DNA of 64,000 nucleotides from Anaerolineaceae bacterium. Lineage in GTDB: Bacteria > Chloroflexota > Anaerolineae > Aggregatilineales > Phototrophicaceae. The notes under the pieces are model-generated. The model searched no databases. It worked only from the letters and a program-made list of their open reading frames with translations, and was not told the DNA's origin. Shown piece by piece: positions 1-7,244 of this stretch. Location: positions 496,001 through 560,000 of the forward strand of contig PABP01000014.1 of NCBI GenBank assembly GCA_002699585.1. The letters run 5' to 3'. Within the stretch, counting starts at the first letter, position 1. Each line of letters begins with the position of its first letter. The position numbers and the translations under genes are program-made.

Positions 1-386
1 TGTTGATTAGACAGAACGGATTTTGCAAAACGATATGGCTTACAATTTGGACCATACACCTGGCCAACACAGCCATCAGGTGCAGGCATTATATCATGAT
101 GTGCCCCGCAGGTAATGTTCGCAGCCTGCGATTTACCTGTTGATCGAATGCTGAATCTAGCAATCCTAGCCCAGACCAGATATAACTATATATATAACGA
201 TCAACATTGCGGTATGACCTGCGCCTAAGCGCACAAAGATCGAAACCTCAATCCTTTTGCGCTTTAGAACAGAGTAGCATCATAATATAGAATCGTAGGT
301 CATTTCGATTGTTAAATACGGCGTAGCTCACTGTTGCGCTAAAAACGAACCGTCTAATATAAATAGACCCAACTGGGAGGTCAAAG
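1..386. other. Leading intergenic stretch without a recognisable gene
   Basis: I see no convincing coding region, tRNA or strong terminator in the first 386 bases. The stretch becomes AT-rich around 180-360 and presumably holds the promoter for the following FHA gene, but no clear -35/-10 pair stood out. A GGGAGG ribosome binding site lies at its end (375-380). Confidence 0.5.
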
Positions 387-887
387 GTGACAGAGTGTCC
401 GAAATGTGGCACCAAAAACCCAGATTATGAAGCCTCTTGTATTCGCTGTGGCGAACCGCTGGTGAATGCAACAACTCGCAGCCTGGGCGATACAGATTTT
501 GAAGAAGGTATCCCGAAATGGGGCTCAGCTCGCTTTAATGGCATGATGCTCCTCAAGCTCGATGTACTGAAGTCCGATCAATCTTTTGAATTTTTGGCAA
601 ATGAGATTACGGAACTGGCCATTGGCCGCGTCGATCCTGATAGTGGGAATGCGCCCGAAGTCGACCTGACACCTAGTGATGCCATCGATAAAGGCGTATC
701 GCGCCATCATGCAACCGTTGTCCGCCGCGATGGTGCACTGCATATCGTTGATAACGACAGTGCCAATGGCACCTATCTCAACGGCCAGAGGCTGGTCGCA
801 CGCCAACCGCGCATACTGCGCGATGGTGACGATATTCGCCTAGGGCATCTGGTTGTCCGCGTGACGTTTAACGTCGGTGGCTCATAG
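387..887 (+). CDS. Zinc-ribbon plus FHA domain protein
   Basis: A 166-residue cytosolic protein. The N-terminus carries two CxxC knuckles (CPKC and CIRC, residues 4-21) forming a zinc ribbon. The C-terminal half (about 75-160) is a forkhead-associated domain with the hallmark GR, SRHH and NGTYLNG segments. FHA domains bind phosphothreonine peptides, so this is probably a reader of Ser/Thr kinase signalling; a kinase is encoded at 13687. The start is GTG with GGGAGG six bases upstream. There is no membrane segment and no operon partner: the next gene begins 197 bp away with its own promoter. The phosphopeptide partner cannot be told from sequence. Confidence 0.88.
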   Translation: MTECPKCGTKNPDYEASCIRCGEPLVNATTRSLGDTDFEEGIPKWGSARFNGMMLLKLDVLKSDQSFEFLANEITELAIGRVDPDSGNAPEVDLTPSDAIDKGVSRHHATVVRRDGALHIVDNDSANGTYLNGQRLVARQPRILRDGDDIRLGHLVVRVTFNVGGS

Positions 888-994
888 CGGGTGGCTCATA
901 ATGAGATCAATTGCCTGATCGGTTGCCACACAACCTAAATAATTGAACGCACGGTTTGACGAAGTGTTTTGCACCCAATGACGTAAGATGGGGC

Positions 995-1021
995 TTGTCA
1001 GACCGTCCAATAGGGTATAAT
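995..1021 (+). promoter_or_regulatory. Promoter of the marR-doxX-dioxygenase operon
   Basis: TTGTCA (995-1000) and a perfect TATAAT (1016-1021) are separated by 15 bp, slightly short of the usual 17. The -10 box touches the inverted repeat 1019-1055, so a bound repressor would block polymerase directly. Confidence 0.6.
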
Positions 1022-1055
1022 AGTTAGCGTGCTAATGATTATGGTGCTAACTATT
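1019..1055. promoter_or_regulatory. Probable MarR operator, 10-bp inverted repeat
   Basis: AATAGTTAGC (1019-1028) and GCTAACTATT (1046-1055) are perfect inverted arms around a 17-bp spacer. A third half-site, GCTAA at 1031-1035, forms a tighter inner palindrome with TTAGC at 1024-1028. The repeat begins in the -10 box and ends 28 bp before the MarR start codon, where an autorepressing MarR protein would bind. That MarR is the ligand is inferred. Confidence 0.6.
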
Positions 1056-1083
1056 GATCCCATAAGCAACGAGGTGATAGCGC

Positions 1084-1536
1084 ATGGATCGAGCTGAATT
1101 GAATGATGTGCGTCTGCTGGCGCAGTTTAGCCAGGTATTGCGCACGGCCATCGATGCCAGTGTTGATCAGGTCGGTATGCATCGCGGACAGGCCATGCTA
1201 TTGTGCCAGGTCGCCAAGCAAGATGGCATGACCCAATCCGAACTGGCCCAGGCCCTATCGGTCCAGGGGGCAACCATCACCAACTTGCTCAAACGCATGG
1301 AAGAAACGGGCATGGTCGTGCGCCGCCGTGACGATGAAGATAATCGCCTGGTGCGCGTCTATATCACAGACGATGGCCGCCAGCACGAAGAAGCTATTAC
1401 CGAGCAGTTCGAGCATCTCATCCAGCAGATGTTCACGGGCCTGTGTGATGAAGAATATGCGGCCTTTCGTCGGACAATCGGGCAGTTAATGTCCAACCTG
1501 GAAACTTACCAGATTGACCAGGACTGCGACAGCTAA
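1084..1536 (+). CDS. MarR-family transcriptional regulator
   Basis: A 150-residue winged-helix repressor of the MarR family. The recognition region reads MTQSELAQALSVQGATITNLLKRMEETG (about residues 53-80, shown split: MTQSELAQAL then SVQGATITNL), followed by the wing RRRDDEDNRLVRVYIT. Length is typical. It heads an operon with a DoxX membrane protein and a two-domain dioxygenase, the gene set controlled by MarR-type electrophile sensors such as MhqR or by YodB/CatR in Bacillus. It likely represses itself through the palindrome at 1019-1055. Two Cys are present (residue 41, in LLCQV, and the near C-terminal QDCDS), so thiol-based quinone sensing is possible but unproven. GAGGTGATAGC precedes the ATG. 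Confidence 0.88.
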   Translation: MDRAELNDVRLLAQFSQVLRTAIDASVDQVGMHRGQAMLLCQVAKQDGMTQSELAQALSVQGATITNLLKRMEETGMVVRRRDDEDNRLVRVYITDDGRQHEEAITEQFEHLIQQMFTGLCDEEYAAFRRTIGQLMSNLETYQIDQDCDS

Positions 1537-1632
1537 ATGACGGTTGCTGTGCACGGAATAGGGGTGCAGCAAATCGGATCGTCACATTCCCACGTAACGT
1601 CAGATTTGAGGGTTAGAGTAGGGAGCAAGATC

Positions 1633-2007
1633 ATGTCAGAAACAGTCGTATGGATCCTACAAGTTGTGGTAGCGATTGCCTTTGCCGGGGCAGGCATCGG
1701 GAAGCTGATGCAACCTAAAGCCAAATTGCAGGAACGCATGGATTGGGTTGAGGATTTTTCTCAAAATCAGGTCCGCTTGATTGGCCTCGTTGAGCTATTG
1801 GGTGCAATCGGTGTAATTTTACCCGTTTTGCTCGGCGTGCTGCCTGTGCTTTCGCCACTAGCCGCGGCTGGCCTCACGTTGACGATGCTGGGTGCGGCAC
1901 TGGTCCATCTGCGCCGTCAAGAATACCCGATGATCGGTATCAACGTTGTTCTGGGCCTGTTGGCAGCATTGGTCTTCATCGGGCGCATGGACCTGCTTAA
2001 TATGTAA
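1633..2007 (+). CDS. DoxX-family membrane protein (CatD/MhqP-like)
   Basis: A 124-residue integral membrane protein of the DoxX type with four predicted helices (around residues 5-20, 45-65, 68-85, 100-118) and the N-terminal FAGAGIGKLMQP motif. I chose the ATG at 1633, preceded by GGGAGC, over an in-frame start directly after marR, which would add 32 unconserved residues. DoxX proteins in Bacillus catDE and mhqNOP operons accompany ring-cleavage dioxygenases in catechol/quinone resistance. The downstream gene here is such a dioxygenase, so I infer a role at the membrane in quinone or redox stress. The exact reaction of this family is not established. Confidence 0.75.
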   Translation: MSETVVWILQVVVAIAFAGAGIGKLMQPKAKLQERMDWVEDFSQNQVRLIGLVELLGAIGVILPVLLGVLPVLSPLAAAGLTLTMLGAALVHLRRQEYPMIGINVVLGLLAALVFIGRMDLLNM

Positions 2008-2050
2008 TCCGGCTGTGACATAGCAGTCATTCTATTAATCGTTAAAAAGG

Positions 2051-2080
2051 GGCTGCACGGTCTGACGTTGGCATGCAGCC
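2051..2080 (+). other. Hairpin in the doxX-dioxygenase intergenic gap
   Basis: GGCTGCA (2051-2057) and TGCAGCC (2074-2080) form a perfect 7-bp stem. There is no T-tract, so it is not an intrinsic terminator. It ends 18 bases before the dioxygenase ATG and could stabilise or process the message. Confidence 0.35.
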
Positions 2081-2098
2081 CGGAGCGAATGGTAATCT

Positions 2099-3016
2099 AT
2101 GACATTTACTGAACAAAACACGAACACAACAAACACATCCATCCATCCGGCGACCCATATGGGCCATGTCCATTACACGGTTGCCGACCTGGAGCGTCAA
2201 GCCGCTTTCTATCAGGACATCATCGGCTTTAAGCTGCACTGGCAGAATGGTAATGCTGCTGGGTTAGGCGCAGGTGGTCACGATTTACTGCGCCTGACGG
2301 AAGTTCCTGGTGCACGCGAAGTTCCCGGTACGACGGGCCTGTATCATACGGCCTTCCTGGTCCCCACCCGCTGGGACCTGGCCCACTTGCTCAAGCGCAT
2401 CGCGGAGACGCGCACCCCCATCCAGGGCCTGAGCAACCATCTGACGCATCACGCTATCTATTTGCCAGATGCTGAAGGCAATGGTATTGAGCTGGCCTGG
2501 GATTTGCCGCAGGCGCAATGGCCGCGCAGCTATGCTGAGATGATGGCCAATCATCGGGGCTTGCACCCTAACGAGGTTTTCAGCGCGTTGGAAGATCGTG
2601 AAGAAGAGTGGCAGGGCGTCAGCGAGGGAACCACTGTCGGCCATGTGCATCTACACGTCGATGACTTGGACGCTGCCCGCCATTTCTATCATGATGTGCT
2701 CGGCTTCGACTATCCGCTGGACTTTGAAAACGCGCCAGCGCAGTTGCGTAACAGTGCTGCGTTTATGTCGGCAGGGGGCTATCACCATCACATCGCGACC
2801 AATACCTGGCAGGGTGAGGGTGCGCCGCAGCCCCCGGCTGATGCCACTGGCCTGCGCTACTTCACAGTGCTCGTGCCGGATGCCGACGAGTTGGCGCGCC
2901 TCAAAGCGCGTTTGCAAGCTGAAGGCATCGCTGGTGAACAGACGGACGAGGGCTGGCTGATCCACGATCCGGCCCGTAATGGCGTCATGTTGACGCTTGA
3001 TCCCGGTACCTCGTAA
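2099..3016 (+). CDS. Two-domain glyoxalase/extradiol ring-cleavage dioxygenase (CatE-like)
   Basis: A 305-residue cytosolic protein with two VOC (glyoxalase/bleomycin-resistance/dioxygenase) modules, about residues 20-150 and 180-300, the layout of Bacillus CatE catechol 2,3-dioxygenase. The first module keeps a His-His-Glu-like set (GHVHYT, YHTAF, NGIELAW). The second has GHVHLHV and YHHHIA, but the usual Glu position reads NGVMLTL. Expected chemistry is Fe/Mn-dependent ring opening of catechols or hydroquinones. Together with DoxX and MarR it makes a plausible aromatic-electrophile detoxification operon. Substrate and metal are inferred. ATG at 2099, with CGGAGCG upstream as ribosome binding site. 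Confidence 0.82.
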   Translation: MTFTEQNTNTTNTSIHPATHMGHVHYTVADLERQAAFYQDIIGFKLHWQNGNAAGLGAGGHDLLRLTEVPGAREVPGTTGLYHTAFLVPTRWDLAHLLKRIAETRTPIQGLSNHLTHHAIYLPDAEGNGIELAWDLPQAQWPRSYAEMMANHRGLHPNEVFSALEDREEEWQGVSEGTTVGHVHLHVDDLDAARHFYHDVLGFDYPLDFENAPAQLRNSAAFMSAGGYHHHIATNTWQGEGAPQPPADATGLRYFTVLVPDADELARLKARLQAEGIAGEQTDEGWLIHDPARNGVMLTLDPGTS

Positions 3017-3051
3017 GCGATTGGTAAGCGTTCCCAACTAAGCTAAAAGAG

Positions 3052-3092
3052 CAGGCCCCATCACCTGAACAGGGCGATTGGGCCTGTGTTAT
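3052..3092 (+). terminator. Weak terminator-like hairpin after the dioxygenase
   Basis: CAGGCCC (3052-3058) pairs with GGGCCTG (3080-3086), followed by TGTT. The loop is long and the T-run poor, so termination strength is uncertain. It separates the operon from the sigma-factor gene. Confidence 0.35.
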
Positions 3093-3146
3093 GTCAACAT
3101 GCGCCTGTGTTTTGGCAGGGCATCGGGTACAATGGCGTGAGTATTG

Positions 3147-3827
3147 ATGGCTCAACAGATGATTTCTATGACGGCACAAACCACCCGCGATAACGATCAA
3201 TGGCTGAGTGAGTTAAATAGCACTGGCGAGCAGCAGACCGCCGCGCTCAATGACCTGCGCGAGCGGCTCAAACGCAGCATCTATTACTATCTCAGTCAGG
3301 AACGCAGTGACCTGCGTGACCTCGCCCAGAAAGAACTGGTGACAATGGCTGAAGACCTGTCCCAGGATGCGGTGCTGCGCGTCATGGATAATATGGATAA
3401 CTTCCGTGGGGAAAGCCGTTTTACCACCTGGGCCAACAAGATCGCTGTGCGTCTGGCCATCAGCGAACTGCGCCGCGCCCGTTATAAAGATTTCAGCCTC
3501 GATAACCTGACGGCCAATGGCGATTTTCTATCGGCAGATGCCTCTATCGTTGGCGAAGCCCCACCGAGTCCTGAAAAAGCCGCTGAACAAGATGACGTCA
3601 TGGGCCAGATCGACAGCGCCCTGCGCGAAGCCCTCACAGACCGCCAGTATCGGGCGTTGGTAGCCGTCGCCTTGCATAATGTGCCGATGGACGTTGTCGC
3701 TGAACAGCTAGATACCAACCGCAACGCGCTCTACAAACTCATCTATGACGCCCGTCGCAACCTCAAGAATTATCTGGAATCCAAAGGGCTTTCCACAGAC
3801 TATATGTTGGACCTATTCCAGCGCTAA
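3147..3827 (+). CDS. ECF-like sigma-70 family RNA polymerase sigma factor
   Basis: A 226-residue protein. Region 2 is seen around residues 70-110 (SQDAVLRVMDNMDNF then FTTWANKIAVRLAISELRRAR) and the region 4 helix-turn-helix around 165-215 (LTDRQYRALVAVAL, VAEQLDTNRNALYKLIYDARRNL). It lacks regions 1 and 3, as ECF sigma factors do. No anti-sigma gene is adjacent: the neighbour is a convergent methyltransferase. The start is unsure, because TTG 3144, ATG 3147, ATG 3159 and ATG 3168 are all in frame and none has a strong ribosome binding site. The N-terminal 30 residues are low in conservation signals. Target promoters are unknown. Confidence 0.78.
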   Translation: MAQQMISMTAQTTRDNDQWLSELNSTGEQQTAALNDLRERLKRSIYYYLSQERSDLRDLAQKELVTMAEDLSQDAVLRVMDNMDNFRGESRFTTWANKIAVRLAISELRRARYKDFSLDNLTANGDFLSADASIVGEAPPSPEKAAEQDDVMGQIDSALREALTDRQYRALVAVALHNVPMDVVAEQLDTNRNALYKLIYDARRNLKNYLESKGLSTDYMLDLFQR

Positions 3828-3865
3828 TTACTTGCCAATTCAACAACGCCCAACATAAAAATCAG

Positions 3866-3896
3866 TCGTAGGGTCGCAGCATGCTGCGACCGAGCC
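3866..3896. repeat. R1 interspersed palindromic repeat, partial copy
   Basis: Contains the palindrome TCGCAGCATGCTGCGA inside the same context (CGTAGGG before, CGAGCC after) as the R1 copies at 18275 and 26497. Only the first R1 hairpin is present. It lies between two convergent genes and may act as a weak bidirectional terminator. Confidence 0.6.
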
Positions 3897-3959
3897 GACA
3901 AAATGAGCATATTTCTCTGTAAATCTGATACCTGTTAATGATGCTATGTTGCGGAGTAT

Positions 3960-4658
3960 TTACCAGATGCCGGGTAGCAGTCGATAGCGGGTTTCTAGGG
4001 CGTATTCAGCGTAGCCCGGTAACTCCGCTTGCAATGTGCTGTCTTCCAGGCGCGTCCGTATGACGAAAGCGATTGTGAGTAAGATCGCTGGGACCCACGC
4101 CCAGGCTGCATCCAGCAGCAATGGTGCGGCCAGATACCGTAGCAGAATGCCGCTGTAACCTGGATGCCGTACCCAGGCATACGGCCCGGTCGATACGACG
4201 CTATGTGAGCGATCCGTCTGGATGCGGACCACGGGCGAGAAAAACTGATTTTCCAGCCGCGCATATGTCCCAATCACGTACCCCAGCACGATCAAAACAG
4301 CGCCAATAACGTGCATCGTACCACTGAATTCCCCCGACCAGCCAAAGCGCGCATCCAACCCGGCAACCAGCGGCACCAGTGCGCCACCCGTCGCGACAAT
4401 CGGTGCCAGCATCTTATCCCAGCTCTTCGTATCGTTGTGATCAAAATTGCGGCCACGCTCCGCCATCAATTTTGGACTGCGCCATGTCAGCAGCAGGCGA
4501 CTGAGCACAAAGCCGAAGATCGAGATAATCGCATAAGCCCAGCCTTCCAGCCAATCCCAACGCCCGGTCAGGATCAAAGGCAGCAATGGCGCAATCACGG
4601 AAACAACCAGCAATTGAACGATCAAACGGGGCTTCATCGTACGGATCTTCTCGATCAT
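3960..4658 (-). CDS. Isoprenylcysteine carboxyl methyltransferase-like membrane methyltransferase
   Basis: A 232-residue integral membrane protein with about five hydrophobic segments and the signature of the ICMT/PEMT methyltransferase group near the C-terminus: VVSTGPYAWVRHPGYSG, then RLEDSTLQAELPGYAEYA. Members methylate small lipophilic or prenyl-cysteine substrates using S-adenosylmethionine; the substrate here is unknown. I chose the ATG at 4658 because CGAGGTCACT precedes it; an upstream in-frame ATG at 4712 lacks such a site and adds 18 polar residues. Monocistronic and convergent with the sigma-factor gene. Confidence 0.75.
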   Translation of the reverse strand: MIEKIRTMKPRLIVQLLVVSVIAPLLPLILTGRWDWLEGWAYAIISIFGFVLSRLLLTWRSPKLMAERGRNFDHNDTKSWDKMLAPIVATGGALVPLVAGLDARFGWSGEFSGTMHVIGAVLIVLGYVIGTYARLENQFFSPVVRIQTDRSHSVVSTGPYAWVRHPGYSGILLRYLAAPLLLDAAWAWVPAILLTIAFVIRTRLEDSTLQAELPGYAEYALETRYRLLPGIW

Positions 4659-4836
4659 AGTGACCTCGTTGCTCACGTTATCGACAGGGTTATGGTCCAA
4701 TAGAAATAACATATTCTATGTGGCTTGAAGGTATACCGAATATCACTTTTGCGCAACAAATGAGCAGTGAATCGCGAGAGCGAGTATAGTTACTACGTTG
4801 GCAAATCAAATAAGTATCTATTGAGGGGAGAGCGCG

Positions 4837-5427
4837 ATGGGTTGCCTATCGTCGATATTAAAAGTGCCGCTGCGCGGTTTATTGTTGGTTTATTTTTTGC
4901 TGCCGCTTATTTCAGTCGGCATCATGCTGTTGCTTGTTCAGCAAATTTACGCCGATGTCGAACCGGTCTTTACCACTGCGACAACGGCCATTTCTACCGC
5001 TGCGGAGACAGTCGAAGATGAGTTGGGCGATCTAGAGGATAATTTCCGGCCTCTGGTCAATGCGGTCAATAGCATCCGCAATGCACTCAGCACTGTCATC
5101 AACTTCCTACGCAATACGGTCAACACAGTGATCAACTGGGCGGAAAATGCGTGTAATGTGGCCAGCCCCTTTAGCAATCCTTGTAACTGGAGCGGCATAC
5201 CTGCGATCAACCTGCCGAATATTGTCGACTTATCGTTTCTGGAGGATATTGGCGATGCGATCAGCAGTATTGCTACCAACGTCAACAACCTTACCTCGAC
5301 CATCACGACCACATTTGCCACTTACCAACTGATGATCTGGGCAGCGTTCGGTGTCCTGGCGCTGTGGGTGGTGCTGTCCTATATCCTGATTAACGTCGCC
5401 ATCTACCGCAGTCTGATCAAGATATAG
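4837..5427 (+). CDS. Membrane protein with two terminal TM segments, unknown function
   Basis: A 196-residue protein not recognised as any family. Residues 10-35 form an N-terminal membrane segment (LLLVYFLLPLISVGIMLLL) and residues 163-187 a C-terminal one. The roughly 125 residues between them are Val/Asn/Thr-rich with heptad-like spacing (ISTAAETVEDELGDLEDNF; INFLRNTVNTVINW), suggesting an extracytoplasmic helical region. A Cys pair (ACNVASPFSNPC) could form a disulfide outside the membrane. The start is supported by GGGGAGAG. The gene ends one base before the stop of the convergent DprA-like gene. Confidence 0.65.
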   Translation: MGCLSSILKVPLRGLLLVYFLLPLISVGIMLLLVQQIYADVEPVFTTATTAISTAAETVEDELGDLEDNFRPLVNAVNSIRNALSTVINFLRNTVNTVINWAENACNVASPFSNPCNWSGIPAINLPNIVDLSFLEDIGDAISSIATNVNNLTSTITTTFATYQLMIWAAFGVLALWVVLSYILINVAIYRSLIKI

Positions 5428-5428
5428 G

Positions 5429-6397
5429 TTAATCTATATTGAGAGCAAGCTGCTTGGGTTTGCTCTCTCTTTTTACTTCTGATGATTTTTCTACAGTGTT
5501 TATTAGTGATGATATATTTGCTCTACCCGTTTGGCGGCTCTTCTTAATAGAACCAGCTCCACGTTGTAGGAAATAGCGATTGCCTTTGTTATTTTCTTCA
5601 GTTGTTTCGTATTCAACAACAAACAATGGGTGTTTCATCTGTAAGGCAGATTTCCCTGCACTGAAAGTGCCGCCTTCAAGCCGGGATTCGATAAGCATCA
5701 TAGCGTTAGAGAGTGCGATAATTGTTTTATTTCGTTGCATGGCATAGCCTGCGTTCCAGCCTGCCTTGCGCGGGAACTCAGAAATGACAAGTAGATTTTT
5801 CTTTTTTGCTACGGCTTTTAATTCTGCTCGAAGCTTAAAGGTATCAATCCCCTGAGGCAGAACAATGATGGTTCCCGCATCTTGGACGAGCGCAGCCTTG
5901 TGCGCGGTTGTATCAACGCCACGAGCATGTCCGCTAATGACGATCCAATCTTGCCCAGCGATTTGTTCAGCAATATCCTTAGTAGCTTCTAGCCCTGTCA
6001 CTGATACATTTCTTGATCCACAGAATCCAATGCCAGGATGGTTTAGTAATCCGAGATTACCCCAAGCATAGATTTTCTCAGGGGCCCTATCTCCTAGCTG
6101 CTGAAGCAGTCGTTTTGGATACCTGCTGTCATCTTTTGTTAGCGTAATTATATTGTCGGTAAACTTGATTGTGGAGTCCAATGGCTTTTCTTGTACTTCG
6201 GTGGTTAGCTGGCTACCAAACTCATGTATATTGCGTGCGACATTGATAGGTAACCCAAAACGAGCTTTGATTTCTGTAGCCTCAAGCTTTAGAAACCTTT
6301 CTATAGACATTTTTTCTTGTCTTAGAGAATTACATATTTTTTCGTAACGCTTAGGGCCTATACCGTCTATTGATTGAAGTTGTGCTAATGATGGCAT
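5429..6397 (-). CDS. DprA/Smf-family protein, probable ShosA-type antitoxin
   Basis: A 322-residue protein with an N-terminal helix-hairpin-helix (SIDGIGPKRYEKI, about residues 9-21) and a DprA Rossmann-like core: GSRN (127-130), SGHARGVD (155-162), ISEFP (205-209), RNKTI (222-226) and an EGGTF segment near 241. Canonical DprA loads RecA on incoming single-stranded DNA. Here the gene sits two bases after a phosphoribosyltransferase gene, on the same strand and with the same low GC, the order seen in the ShosTA toxin-antitoxin/anti-phage system, where the DprA-like protein neutralises the phosphoribosyltransferase. It lacks the usual DprA C-terminal winged helix and ends in a charged tail. The ShosA role is inferred from gene pairing; a housekeeping dprA is less likely given composition and context. 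Confidence 0.8.
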   Translation of the reverse strand: MPSLAQLQSIDGIGPKRYEKICNSLRQEKMSIERFLKLEATEIKARFGLPINVARNIHEFGSQLTTEVQEKPLDSTIKFTDNIITLTKDDSRYPKRLLQQLGDRAPEKIYAWGNLGLLNHPGIGFCGSRNVSVTGLEATKDIAEQIAGQDWIVISGHARGVDTTAHKAALVQDAGTIIVLPQGIDTFKLRAELKAVAKKKNLLVISEFPRKAGWNAGYAMQRNKTIIALSNAMMLIESRLEGGTFSAGKSALQMKHPLFVVEYETTEENNKGNRYFLQRGAGSIKKSRQTGRANISSLINTVEKSSEVKRESKPKQLALNID

Positions 6398-6399
6398 TA

Positions 6400-7200
6400 T
6401 TATCCCCTAATCGTTTTTGCTCCTACTAGTCCGAGGCATTTCCCACCAGCATTAACAATTTCTTGTGCTAGTGTCTGAATTGTTATTCCTGAACGATAGA
6501 CATCATCTATTATGATAACAGCTTTGTCCTCAAATACCTCAGGAGAATCAAGTTTGAAAACGTTTTGCATGTTTTCTGTTTTTTCATCAATAGTATTCAG
6601 ACTCTTTTGAGGTTGTGTAGCTTTTGTTTTCTTGACAAGATGAGAAGCATTCGTGATTTCAAATCTTCGACTTAATTCTTCTGCGAGATATGAAGGTAAG
6701 TCAAATTCTTTATGACCAAAATAAGGCATACTTACAATCAAATCGGCCTGTTTATACAGCTTATGTTTTTGAATAAAATGCTCCATATATTCGCATAAAT
6801 CGTTGAGTGCCTTTTGGTGAAGGCCTGTGTAAGGCCTGTCATATTTTGCCTTATTAACTAATTCTCCAGCTACTGTCCTGCCGCCCTCATCGTTGTCCCA
6901 ATATGGTTGGTAATAATAATCAAGAGCAAAAGATTGCATTAGACTATCAGCTATACATACTGCATATTGCAGCATATGTAATAAGCTTTCTATCTCTTGC
7001 TGTATGCCTTCCTCATTATCAATATATGCTCCCCAATCATAATTATTGTTTTTGTCTTTGAAGAGCGACTTACATCTACTCTTATATATCAATTTGAGTA
7101 TCTTATAGTAGATTACATCACCTGTCACAAGTACACAAAGTTGATTGGTTTGTTGTTGATAATCAGTTGAATAGTCCTGTAATTTGAACCTTTTTGGCAT
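6400..7200 (-). CDS. Phosphoribosyltransferase-domain protein, probable ShosT-type toxin
   Basis: A 266-residue protein with a C-terminal type I phosphoribosyltransferase domain. The PRPP loop IIIDDVYRSGIT (about residues 230-241) keeps the two acidic residues and the SGIT turn, and a hydrophobic strand (ADLIVSMPY) marks the start of the fold. The N-terminal 130 residues are Tyr/Asp-rich and match no family I know. It is the first gene of a two-gene operon: its stop TAA is followed by TA and then the ATG of the DprA-like gene, indicating translational coupling. In ShosTA systems the PRTase is the toxic effector. Base composition is much more AT-rich than the flanking chelatase gene, which supports recent acquisition. 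A ComF-like competence role is the alternative. Confidence 0.75.
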   Translation of the reverse strand: MPKRFKLQDYSTDYQQQTNQLCVLVTGDVIYYKILKLIYKSRCKSLFKDKNNNYDWGAYIDNEEGIQQEIESLLHMLQYAVCIADSLMQSFALDYYYQPYWDNDEGGRTVAGELVNKAKYDRPYTGLHQKALNDLCEYMEHFIQKHKLYKQADLIVSMPYFGHKEFDLPSYLAEELSRRFEITNASHLVKKTKATQPQKSLNTIDEKTENMQNVFKLDSPEVFEDKAVIIIDDVYRSGITIQTLAQEIVNAGGKCLGLVGAKTIRG

Positions 7201-7218
7201 GATGGCCCCTTTAAATTA

Positions 7219-7234
7219 TAGAACAAAAGTTCTA
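7219..7234. promoter_or_regulatory. Candidate LexA/SOS box upstream of the ShosTA-like operon
   Basis: TAGAACAAAAGTTCTA is a perfect 16-bp palindrome containing GAAC-N4-GTTC, the LexA (DinR) operator pattern of Gram-positive bacteria. It lies 19-34 bp upstream of the PRTase start codon, suited to repression of the operon. The same palindrome could instead be a short hairpin ending the chelatase transcript; a T-rich tail is absent, so I favour an operator. Confidence 0.5.
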
Positions 7235-7244
7235 ATTCTTCAAG

